7,221 nt of DNA from Chitinophagaceae bacterium (GTDB taxonomy: Bacteria > Bacteroidota > Bacteroidia > Chitinophagales > Chitinophagaceae). Below the pieces are notes generated by a model. It did no database searches. It saw only the letters and a program-made list of their open reading frames with translations, and had not been told where the DNA came from. The stretch is taken from the NCBI GenBank assembly GCA_003509845.1, contig DOMR01000113.1, positions 426-7,646 of the forward strand, given 5' to 3'. Positions 1 through 6,583 of this stretch are shown here, piece by piece (the stretch's first letter is position 1; the number at the start of each line of letters is the position of its first letter). Made by a program: the position numbers and the translations under genes.

Positions 1-147
1 AACTGATCTTACTTCGGGATTAGCGTTGAAAGTAGACAAAGTAACCGGAAAAGAATTATCAACCAATGATTATACAACCGCTGAAAAAAATAAACTAACA
101 GCAATAACTGGAACGAATACAGGCGATCAGGATCTAAGTTCATTTGC
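1..147 (+). repeat. Long repeat copy 1 (period 336 bp), cut by left edge
   Basis: Bases 1-147 match 337-483 at 135 of 147 positions by my hand alignment, without gaps, at an offset of exactly 336 bp (112 codons). The match runs into the left edge, so this copy and probably further copies continue upstream. Nine of the twelve differences are synonymous; the other three lie together and change one codon (GCT to ATC, Ala to Ile). Confidence 0.92.
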
Positions 148-952
148 AACTATTACGAATCTTGCTTTAAAAGCAAATACATCAGATATGACTACAAGCT
201 TAGGACTCAAAGCAAATACATCTGATATGACCACCTCGTTGGGACTCAAAGCAAACGCAACTGATCTAGTTTCAGGATTAGTATTGAAAGCAAATACATC
301 TGATATGACTACTTCGTTGGGGCTAAAAGCAAACGCAACTGATCTTACTTCGGGATTAGCATTGAAAGTAGATAAGGTTACTGGTAAAGAATTATCCACC
401 AATGATTACACAACCATCGAAAAAAATAAACTAACAGCAATAACTGGAACGAATACAGGTGATCAGGATCTAAGTTCATTTGCTACAGCACTTAGTTTAA
501 CAGATAAAGCAAACACAACTGATGTTACAACAAGTTTATCGCTTAAGGCAAATTTAATTTCTCCCACATTGACTTCTCCGGTGTTGGGAGATGCAACTGC
601 TACAAGTGTTATTGCAAGTTCGGATATAAAAGCCAAAAGATATATTCAGTATGTAACTGCTGCAATTTCTTCAACAACAACAACTAACATAGATTTGAGC
701 ACTGGAAATGTATTTCAAGTTGATTTAGCAAATACAATTACAACAATCTCTTTTTCAAATATAGCAGTAGGCACCTATTTAATTAAATTTAAGCAAACAG
801 TTGGTTCTAAAACTGTAAATTTTCCAGATACTTGGTTGTGGTCAGGTGGGGTTGAGCCAGTGGTGAGTGCAACACTGGGTAGAACTGATATTGTTACATT
901 AATATATGATGGCACTAATTATTATGCCGCTATTGTTCAAAACTTTTTTTAA
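2..952 (+). CDS. Repetitive phage-tail-fibre-like surface protein (5' end missing)
   Basis: This is the C-terminal 316 residues of a larger protein whose start lies left of the window. The reading frame is open to the edge, and residues 1-8 (TDLTSGLA) repeat an internal segment exactly, so the TTG at 26 is not a start. Two copies of a 49-residue module (bases 1-147 and 337-483; hallmarks LSTNDYTT.EKNKLTAITG and GTNTGDQDLSSFA) flank five 13-residue repeats of the type LKANTSDMTTSLG. A degenerate third copy follows (LTDKANTTDVTTSLSLKAN). Next comes an 'ISPTLTSPVLG' linker, similar to the 'ASPTFTGT' linkers of phage tail fibres. The end (about residue 213 onward, bases 638-949) is beta-rich, with GNVFQVDL, FKQTVGSKTVNFP and YDGTNYYAAIVQNFF, as in phage appendage C-termini. 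There is no cysteine or membrane segment in the visible part. The likely role is a trimeric fibre or adhesin; the family resemblance is from memory and the function is inferred. The FISUMP gene follows after 2 bases. Confidence 0.8.
   Translation, partial: TDLTSGLALKVDKVTGKELSTNDYTTAEKNKLTAITGTNTGDQDLSSFATITNLALKANTSDMTTSLGLKANTSDMTTSLGLKANATDLVSGLVLKANTSDMTTSLGLKANATDLTSGLALKVDKVTGKELSTNDYTTIEKNKLTAITGTNTGDQDLSSFATALSLTDKANTTDVTTSLSLKANLISPTLTSPVLGDATATSVIASSDIKAKRYIQYVTAAISSTTTTNIDLSTGNVFQVDLANTITTISFSNIAVGTYLIKFKQTVGSKTVNFPDTWLWSGGVEPVVSATLGRTDIVTLIYDGTNYYAAIVQNFF
167..361 (+). repeat. Five tandem 39-bp (13-residue) repeats
   Basis: The units are at 167-205, 206-244, 245-283, 284-322 and 323-361. 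Each encodes LKAN(T/A)(S/T)D followed by six residues. There are two flavours: NTSDMTTSLG (units 1, 2, 4) and NATDL(V/T)SGL(V/A) (units 3, 5), so the last four units alternate as a 26-residue pair. The spacing of Leu and Ala is compatible with an elongated trimeric stalk, but 13 is not a heptad multiple, so a simple coiled coil is not assured. Confidence 0.9.
337..483 (+). repeat. Long repeat copy 2 (period 336 bp)
   Basis: This is the second copy of the module at 1-147. It encodes the same 49 residues except for one (TTIEK in place of TTAEK). Similarity decays abruptly after 'catttgc' at 483. The following residues (ATALSLTDKANTTDVTTSLSLKAN) only loosely resemble what follows copy 1 (ATITNLALKANTSDMTTSLGLKAN), which marks the last, decayed unit of the array. 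Confidence 0.9.
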
Positions 953-954
953 TT

Positions 955-1599
955 ATGAAATTTATCTTACCATTTATTTTTTTCATATCATTCAAAAGCA
1001 ACGCTCAAATTGTGCCACAGGGTTTTTTAGTTGCTCCTGCTTATTTAGAGTCAGTTAAAATTGGTAACCAATACTGGTTAAAAAATAATTTAAATGTTGC
1101 AACTTATAATAATGGCGATCCAATTCCTTATTACTCAAATAATATAGGATGGGGAAGTTTAACCACGCCTGCAATGTGTTCTTATAATTTCGATGCATCG
1201 AACGATGCAGTGTATGGTAAATTATATAATTATTACGCTGTAATAGATTCAAGGGGTATTTGTCCTGTGGACTGGCATTCGCCAACTGATGCAGAGTTTG
1301 GAACCTTAAATACAACTATTGCAGGTAATGGTGGAACATTAAAAGAAACAGGTTTGCTATATTGGGATTCGCCAAATTCTGGTGCTACAAATACGACTAA
1401 TTTTTCTGCTTTAGGTGCTGGATATATGGGGACTTCGGCTCCAAGTTTACAACGTAATGTAACCTATTTTTGGACTGCAAGTTCTTATGATGCTACGCGT
1501 GCATTTACTTGGTCCTTAAGCAAGGATAATACCAGCTTTACGCAGTCAAATGCAAACACAAAAGTGGGTGGGTTTTCAGTTCGGTGTATAAAAAATTAG
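955..1599 (+). CDS. Secreted FISUMP-domain protein
   Basis: The product is a 214-residue protein of the FISUMP family (Fibrobacter succinogenes major paralogous domain, TIGR02145), common in Bacteroidota and Fibrobacteres and of unknown biochemical function. A Sec signal peptide is visible (MKFILPFIFFISFKSNA, probable cleavage after Ala17). The FISUMP domain covers about residues 34-214. Its hallmarks are IGNQYWLKNNLNVATYNNG (37-54), YNFD (77-80), YGKLYNYYAV (87-96), G.CPVDWHSPTDAEF (101-115), YFWTAS (171-176) and the terminal GGFSVRCIKN. Cysteines at 75, 103 and 211 are the only ones; a disulfide is possible after export. The ATG lies 2 bases after the upstream stop, with no clear Shine-Dalgarno sequence, so translation is probably coupled to the fibre gene. 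It has only one domain and no C-terminal sorting domain. The family call is firm; a role with the fibre protein is inferred from position only. Confidence 0.88.
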   Translation: MKFILPFIFFISFKSNAQIVPQGFLVAPAYLESVKIGNQYWLKNNLNVATYNNGDPIPYYSNNIGWGSLTTPAMCSYNFDASNDAVYGKLYNYYAVIDSRGICPVDWHSPTDAEFGTLNTTIAGNGGTLKETGLLYWDSPNSGATNTTNFSALGAGYMGTSAPSLQRNVTYFWTASSYDATRAFTWSLSKDNTSFTQSNANTKVGGFSVRCIKN

Positions 1600-1628
1600 C
1601 CTGTAGTAATTTGCGATGGCTAGTTTTT
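1591..1628 (+). terminator. Probable bidirectional intrinsic terminator between convergent genes
   Basis: The arms 'aaaaattagcc' (1591-1601) and 'ggctagttttt' (1618-1628) can pair over 11 bp with one G-U wobble on the + strand RNA, around a 16-base loop. On the - strand the same position is a C-A mismatch. Runs of U are formed on both strands, five on + and six on -. The stop codon of the FISUMP gene (1597-1599) lies in the left arm, and that of the phosphodiesterase gene (1620-1622) lies in the right arm. The core stem is short (GGCTA), so its strength is uncertain. Confidence 0.6.
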
Positions 1629-2933
1629 CAAAATCGGTTTTAATACATTTAACTTTCCATCAATTTTGTTTTCATCAAATTCCAATCCTAATACATGGGC
1701 AATAATTGGATAGATATTTACATTTTCAAAACCTTCAATTACTTTTCCTTTTTTAAACGCGGGGCCCCATGCCATAAAGCTGGCGCGCATTTCCACTAAA
1801 TGATTATCAAATCCATGTTTCCCTTTGGTTGTTTTGTAGGGAGATAGATTAAATATTTTAGGTACATGCGGGATCAATAATAAATCACCTAAACGATTGT
1901 TCCAGTCATCTGATTTTTTATAATGCCAATAATCAGGAGTTTCATCTAATTTATAAACGGTGATATTGGTATCTTTTTTTAGTTCCTGGTAAGTAGATTC
2001 AATTTTTGAAGCGTCCTTTGCATACAAATGTAATTGTGCATCACCCCATGGCACTTTAAAGTAACTGGTGTCTACTGCTTTTGGTAAACCCAAGGTATTT
2101 ACATTATCCACTGTAGTCATCCCATGATCAGATACGAATATATAGCTGATTGGAAGATTTAGTGGTGCAAGTGCTAATTGTAAAGCATTAATGCTACTAT
2201 CTACAAATTGAACAGATTTATTTACTCTAGGATCTTCTGGCCCAAAGTCATGGGCATCATGATCAACATCTGGAAAATAAAAAGTGATAAAGTGCGGACG
2301 ATTTTGTTCTGGAAGCGTTAACCAATCTTTCACCGCTTTGATCCTAGTCCCAATAGGTATTTTTTCACTATAATTATAATAATAGGTAGGACGAATGCCT
2401 TGAATAGCTGCTTCAGAAGCAACCCAATAAAAACTTGCAGTAATCATTTGTTGTTTTTCAGCTAATACCCATAGTGGTGTACCGCCATACCATTTTCCTT
2501 CGGCAACCATTTTTTTATTTCCCATATTGTAAAATGCGCCAGTAGGAACATCAATATAACTATTGTCAACCAATCCATGATGCGAAGGATATAAACCAGT
2601 TACAATACTATAATGATTTGGAAAAGTAACTGAAGGGTAGGAAGGCGTCATGAATTTTGCACGAATCCCATTCTTGGATAAATTTTGTAAATTCTGAGCC
2701 GCATATTTTTCTGCAAAATCAGCCCTAAATCCGTCCGCTGATATTAAAATAATATAGGGCTTGACTTGTTGTGCGGGACTATTTTTTCGGCCAGGAACAA
2801 TTTGCTGTGTTAAATCAATTATATTTTTTTCAGCAACAGTGTAGTTGTGGTTGTTTACTTTTGAAGTATCCTGTGCTGCTAATTGCCCAATGAAACCTAG
2901 GCCAATAAAGAAAGTAAATATTTTGTATTTCAT
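1620..2933 (-). CDS. Periplasmic nucleotide pyrophosphatase/phosphodiesterase (ENPP-like, alkaline phosphatase superfamily)
   Basis: This 437-residue enzyme belongs to the type I phosphodiesterase/nucleotide pyrophosphatase family, whose members hydrolyse phosphodiester or pyrophosphate bonds with two zinc ions and a threonine nucleophile. The N-terminus is a Sec signal peptide (MKYKIFTFFIGLGFIGQLAA, cleavage near residue 20) without a lipobox, so the protein is periplasmic. By motif matching to Xanthomonas NPP, the metal ligands are Asp67 (ISADGF), Asp224 and His228 (DVDHDAHDFGP), Asp269-His270 (VSDHGM) and His373 (GKHGFDN). The nucleophile is Thr103 (SVTFPN), and Asn124 sits 21 residues later as in the Xanthomonas enzyme. 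All are present, so it should be active. Its length is normal for the bacterial family. The substrate cannot be read from sequence; candidates include nucleotide sugars, NAD-like dinucleotides, nucleoside phosphodiesters or lipid phosphodiesters. It lies 10 bases downstream of the PAP2 gene and is probably co-transcribed with it. Confidence 0.9.
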   Translation of the reverse strand: MKYKIFTFFIGLGFIGQLAAQDTSKVNNHNYTVAEKNIIDLTQQIVPGRKNSPAQQVKPYIILISADGFRADFAEKYAAQNLQNLSKNGIRAKFMTPSYPSVTFPNHYSIVTGLYPSHHGLVDNSYIDVPTGAFYNMGNKKMVAEGKWYGGTPLWVLAEKQQMITASFYWVASEAAIQGIRPTYYYNYSEKIPIGTRIKAVKDWLTLPEQNRPHFITFYFPDVDHDAHDFGPEDPRVNKSVQFVDSSINALQLALAPLNLPISYIFVSDHGMTTVDNVNTLGLPKAVDTSYFKVPWGDAQLHLYAKDASKIESTYQELKKDTNITVYKLDETPDYWHYKKSDDWNNRLGDLLLIPHVPKIFNLSPYKTTKGKHGFDNHLVEMRASFMAWGPAFKKGKVIEGFENVNIYPIIAHVLGLEFDENKIDGKLNVLKPILKN

Positions 2934-2943
2934 AGGTGCAATT

Positions 2944-3582
2944 TTAAAAAGGTTTTTTAAATAACTTTTTTCTTATTTGTATGCTTAATCCAACACTCAA
3001 CAATGCTGCAATTATTCCTCCAGCAATGTCTAAAGGAAAATGTTGCCCAAGGTATATTCTAGAATAACCACAAATTAAAGCATACATAAAACCAACCAGT
3101 AAAACTTTTTTATTTGGGAAAATATATATGGTAACTAAAAACAGCGTGAAGGCAGTTGCGGTATGACCCGAGGGAAAACTATTAAAAGAATGCACCTCCA
3201 CGCCAGCTACAGTATGAATTTTTGATAAGTCAATTCCACTTGCCAATGGGCGATTTGCATGGGGCCAAATTAATTGTTTTGGTATTTGAGTGAGTAGGGT
3301 AGAAATAATACTATTTATAATTATAAATAGGGCATCCTTTTTAAAAATCCCAACTACTAATATCAAATATGGAATCAAAATCCAGCCCTCCGCCAAATAA
3401 GTGAAATAGGAAAAAAAGGTATCTGCAAATGCGCCAAGATTGGTATTAAACCATAAAAACAAGCCATCTCTTCCAAAAATATAGCTAAGAATGAATAATA
3501 TAATGGCCATGATTAATGCAGAAGCCTGCGCCAATTTGTAGCTAACATTTAAGGGCATTTTTGTGCTATTTAAAATAGACAT
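2944..3582 (-). CDS. PAP2-family membrane phosphatase
   Basis: The product is a 212-residue inner-membrane protein of the PAP2 (phosphatidic acid phosphatase type 2) superfamily, whose members dephosphorylate lipid phosphates or lipid pyrophosphates at the outer face of the membrane. Motif 1 is Lys102...Arg111-Pro112 (KQLIWPHANRP). Motif 2 is PSGH at 137-140. Motif 3 is Arg175...His181...Asp185 (SRIYLGQHFPLD), which fits the classical SRx5Hx3D with its His nucleophile. Hydrophobic segments near residues 17-37, 66-80, 83-99, 141-155, 158-173 and 186-203 fit the usual six-helix layout. Motif 1 has eight residues between Lys and Arg rather than the textbook six. The ATG at 3582 is used; Met9 (codon at 3556-3558) is an alternative. 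It is the first gene of a - strand pair with the phosphodiesterase gene. The substrate (undecaprenyl pyrophosphate, phosphatidic acid or phosphatidylglycerol phosphate) cannot be decided. Confidence 0.9.
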   Translation of the reverse strand: MSILNSTKMPLNVSYKLAQASALIMAIILFILSYIFGRDGLFLWFNTNLGAFADTFFSYFTYLAEGWILIPYLILVVGIFKKDALFIIINSIISTLLTQIPKQLIWPHANRPLASGIDLSKIHTVAGVEVHSFNSFPSGHTATAFTLFLVTIYIFPNKKVLLVGFMYALICGYSRIYLGQHFPLDIAGGIIAALLSVGLSIQIRKKLFKKPF

Positions 3583-3604
3583 GGTTTTAATAGGCTTATT
3601 TATG

Positions 3605-3637
3605 CAAAATTACTAAATGTTTGTGCTTGTGAGTCAA
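3605..3637 (-). promoter_or_regulatory. Candidate Bacteroidota promoter for the PAP2-phosphodiesterase operon
   Basis: Read on the - strand, TAATTTTG (3612 to 3605) is a perfect match to the Bacteroidota -7 consensus TAnnTTTG. A TTG (3637 to 3635) lies 22 bases upstream as a partial -33 element. The start of transcription would fall near 3598-3600, giving a leader of about 16 bases before the ATG at 3582. The spacing is at the long end of what is usual. Confidence 0.5.
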
Positions 3638-3648
3638 CTATTTATTTG
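3620..3648 (+). promoter_or_regulatory. Candidate promoter for uvrA
   Basis: TTTG (3620-3623) is followed after 17 bases by TTTATTTG (3641-3648), which matches the TAnnTTTG -7 element with one mismatch. Transcription would start near 3655, about 20 bases before the uvrA ATG. An alternative -7-like element, TAACTTTA (3660-3667), has no suitable upstream TTTG. The call is weak, but the 94-bp gap must hold a promoter in this direction. Confidence 0.3.
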
Positions 3649-3676
3649 ATGGGTTGTTATAACTTTACCAAATCTC

Positions 3677-6514
3677 ATGAATAAACAAAAAGAATATATA
3701 TCGGTCATTGGTGCTAGGGAGCATAACTTGAAAAACTTTGATATTACCATCCCTAAAAATGAATTGGTGGTGTTTACTGGCGTCAGTGGAAGCGGCAAAT
3801 CATCACTCGCTTTTGACACCCTTTATAACGAGGGACAGCGACGTTATATGGAAAGTTTTAGTGCTTATGCAAGACAGTTTATGGGGGATATGGAAAGGCC
3901 TGATGTAGATCAAATTACTGGATTGTCGCCTGTGATTGCCATTGAACAAAAAACGACCAATAAAAACCCCAGGTCAACAGTTGGAACGGTTACTGAATTA
4001 TATGATTTTTTACGTTTGTTATATGCAAGAATTGGGAAGGCCTATAGTTACAATACCGGAAAACCCATGGTTCAATTTTCCGAAGCAGAAATCATTCAAA
4101 ATATTGCCACAGAGTTTAAGGATAAAAAAATTAATTTATTGGCGCCAGTAGTGCGTGGACGGAAGGGGCATTATCGCGAGTTATTTGAAGAAATTAGAAA
4201 AAAAGGGTTTGTTAAAGCAAGGGTAGATGGTGAGATTATTGAATTAAGACCAAAGTTTCAGGTAGACCGATATAAAATACATGATATTGAAGTAGTCGTG
4301 GATCGTATCCCGGTGAATGCTGCTATGAAAATCAGGTTGGGTGAAAGTGTTTCCCAATGTTTAAAAATGGGTAAGGATTTGTTATTCGTTTTAGAAGAAG
4401 GAAAAACAAAAGCGGTTCAATATTCAAAACAACTAATGTGTGAAACCACCGGACTCAGTTATGAGGAGCCTTCACCGAATAGCTTTTCATTTAACTCACC
4501 TTATGGTGCTTGCCCAAATTGTAAGGGATTGGGAAATGTATATGCTATAAATATGGACTTACTCATTCCAGACAAATCATTTAGTATTAAGGAAGGAGGG
4601 GTTACGCCGTTGGGGGAAGAAAGAGAAGCCAGCGTTTATAATCAAGTAAAGCAGTTTGCAAGAAAACATAAAATAAGTTTAGACAAAGCCATCAATGAAT
4701 TAAGCAAGGAGCAATTGGATTTAATATTATTTGGAGACAAAAACATTTCATCCAACTTAGACTTGGATTTGAACGATGAAAATATTCCTGACACCTATAC
4801 TGGAAGTTATGAAGGTATTGTGCCTATGTTGAAAAGATGGTTTACTTCCTCACAAAGTACCGATGTATTAAAAGCATGGGTCGAGCAGTTTATGGAATTG
4901 AATACTTGCCCAACCTGCGAAGGTGCTAGATTAAGAAAAGAAAGTTTGTGGTTTAAGGTGAATGAAAAAAATATTGCATTTTTAAATGACATGCATTTAG
5001 ATGATTTGCAGGATTGGTTTAAAAAGCTACCAGCAAAATTGGATAAAAAAGATTCACAAATTGCAAGTGGTATATTAAAAGAAATTGATGATCGTATTTC
5101 GTTTTTAATGAATGTAGGATTATCTTATTTGTCCTTAAGTCGCCCTTCCAAATCATTGAGTGGCGGGGAGTCGCAACGTATTCGATTGGCAACACAAATT
5201 GGATCTCAATTACAAGGGATTACTTATATATTAGATGAGCCTTCAATTGGACTACATCAAAGAGATAACCAAAGATTAATCACTGCGCTAAAACAATTAC
5301 GCGATATTGGTAATACAGTATTAGTAGTAGAGCATGATAAGGATATCATGATGGCGGCGGACTATTTGGTGGATATTGGTCCAAGGGCAGGAATTCATGG
5401 TGGTCATATTGTAGCACAAGGAACCCCACAGGAAATTATCAAATTAAAATCAGATACTGCGCTGTATCTGGCAGGAAAAAAGAAAATTGAGATACCGTCG
5501 GAACGCAGAAAAGGGAATGGTCAAATTATAAGTATTAAAGGAGCTACTGGTAATACTTTACAAAAAGTAAACTGTGATTTCCCCTTAGGAACATTTACTG
5601 TTGTGACGGGAGTGAGTGGGAGTGGAAAGTCTACATTGATTAATGAAACTTTGTATCCAATTTTATCTCAGTATTGTTATCATAGTAAAACCAAGCCCAT
5701 GCCTTATGTAAAAGTGGCAGGCATAGAAAATATTGATAAAGTTATTGAGATCGATCAATCACCAATTGGTCGAACGCCTCGAAGTAACCCTGCAACTTAT
5801 TGCGGCTTTTTTACTGATATTAGAACTTTGTTTGCATCTGTACCTGAAGCAAAAATTAGGGGCTATCAAGCAGGTCGTTTTTCATTCAATGTTAAAAATG
5901 GGCGTTGCGAAGTATGTGAAGGAGGTGGGATGCGTGTTATTGAGATGAATTTTTTACCAGATGTATATGTGCATTGTGAAAAATGTGGCGGGAAAAGATA
6001 TAACAGAGAAACATTGGAAATTAGGTATAAGGGCAAATCCATCAGCGATGTATTAAACATGACGGTGGAGGAAGCCTGTGAATTTTTTCAAGCAGTTCCT
6101 TTTATTTATCGCAAATTAAAAGTGTTGTTGGAAGTGGGATTAGGATATATCACTTTAGGACAATCAGCGGTTACCTTAAGTGGGGGTGAGGCGCAGCGTG
6201 TTAAATTGGCAACGGAATTAGGAAAGAAGGACACTGGTAAAACATTTTATATACTAGATGAACCCACTACGGGCTTGCATTTTCAGGACATACAATTATT
6301 AATTGGTGTATTGAATAGATTAGTAGATAGAGGCAATACCGTATTAGTCATTGAGCATAATATGGATGTAATTAAAGTAGCCGATCATATTATAGACCTA
6401 GGCCCCGAAGGGGGAAGTGGCGGCGGACTTATTCAGTTTGCGGGTACACCGGAAGAGATGATTAAAAAATCGAAAACACATACCGCTAAATATTTAGCTT
6501 TAGAAATGAAGTAG
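3677..6514 (+). CDS. uvrA: UvrA, excinuclease ABC subunit A
   Basis: This is the DNA-damage recognition ATPase of nucleotide excision repair; as a dimer it scans DNA with UvrB, loads UvrB at lesions and leaves before UvrC incises. It is 945 residues, the usual UvrA length. The first ATP-binding half has Walker A GVSGSGKS (35-42, Lys41), the UvrB-binding region around 120-250, a zinc site Cys279/282/411/414, signature LSGGE (494-498) and Walker B ILDEP (518-522). The second half has Walker A GVSGSGKS (645-652, Lys651), a zinc finger Cys744/747/767/770, signature LSGGE (834-838) and Walker B ILDEP (859-863). The motif IDQSPIGRTPRSNPATY (692-708) is typical. Everything expected is present and nothing is broken. 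The ATG at 3677 gives the standard N-terminus (ISVIGAREHNLKN); no Shine-Dalgarno sequence is seen. It is transcribed away from the PAP2 operon. I saw no SOS box in the upstream gap. Confidence 0.98.
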   Translation: MNKQKEYISVIGAREHNLKNFDITIPKNELVVFTGVSGSGKSSLAFDTLYNEGQRRYMESFSAYARQFMGDMERPDVDQITGLSPVIAIEQKTTNKNPRSTVGTVTELYDFLRLLYARIGKAYSYNTGKPMVQFSEAEIIQNIATEFKDKKINLLAPVVRGRKGHYRELFEEIRKKGFVKARVDGEIIELRPKFQVDRYKIHDIEVVVDRIPVNAAMKIRLGESVSQCLKMGKDLLFVLEEGKTKAVQYSKQLMCETTGLSYEEPSPNSFSFNSPYGACPNCKGLGNVYAINMDLLIPDKSFSIKEGGVTPLGEEREASVYNQVKQFARKHKISLDKAINELSKEQLDLILFGDKNISSNLDLDLNDENIPDTYTGSYEGIVPMLKRWFTSSQSTDVLKAWVEQFMELNTCPTCEGARLRKESLWFKVNEKNIAFLNDMHLDDLQDWFKKLPAKLDKKDSQIASGILKEIDDRISFLMNVGLSYLSLSRPSKSLSGGESQRIRLATQIGSQLQGITYILDEPSIGLHQRDNQRLITALKQLRDIGNTVLVVEHDKDIMMAADYLVDIGPRAGIHGGHIVAQGTPQEIIKLKSDTALYLAGKKKIEIPSERRKGNGQIISIKGATGNTLQKVNCDFPLGTFTVVTGVSGSGKSTLINETLYPILSQYCYHSKTKPMPYVKVAGIENIDKVIEIDQSPIGRTPRSNPATYCGFFTDIRTLFASVPEAKIRGYQAGRFSFNVKNGRCEVCEGGGMRVIEMNFLPDVYVHCEKCGGKRYNRETLEIRYKGKSISDVLNMTVEEACEFFQAVPFIYRKLKVLLEVGLGYITLGQSAVTLSGGEAQRVKLATELGKKDTGKTFYILDEPTTGLHFQDIQLLIGVLNRLVDRGNTVLVIEHNMDVIKVADHIIDLGPEGGSGGGLIQFAGTPEEMIKKSKTHTAKYLALEMK

Positions 6515-6583
6515 CTACGAGGATGATTTTTGTAACAAATTTCACCCTTAAGCGTTCTACTATTTAAATTATACAATATCATT

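Noticed and set aside
26..28. TTG as the start of the fibre-like gene
   Set aside because: The frame is open upstream, and bases 2-25 encode TDLTSGLA, identical to an internal repeat segment (338-361); the true start is outside the window.
127..402. Open frame of 91 codons on the - strand inside the fibre repeats
   Set aside because: It is the mirror of the 39-bp repeats; its own repetition (SDVFA..) follows from the + strand repeats, and it has no start context or recognisable domain.
1055..1315. Open frame of 86 codons on the - strand in the FISUMP gene
   Set aside because: It lies wholly within a well-supported gene on the other strand and has no domain-like features.
3634..3819. Open frame on the - strand across the uvrA start
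   Set aside because: It is antisense to the conserved UvrA N-terminus and Walker A motif and overlaps the promoter gap; no recognisable protein.
3936..6060. Several 61-71 codon frames on both strands within uvrA (3936-4151, 4807-4992, 5733-5948, 5866-6060)
   Set aside because: All are out of frame with or antisense to a conserved UvrA sequence and show no independent features.
6511..6518. 8-bp palindrome GTAGCTAC overlapping the uvrA stop codon
   Set aside because: Too short, no U-tract follows, and such palindromes are expected by chance.
6529..6565. TTTG (6529-6532) with TACTATTT (6558-6565) as a promoter for the envelope gene
   Set aside because: The spacing of 25 is too long and the -7 element mismatches TAnnTTTG in its core.
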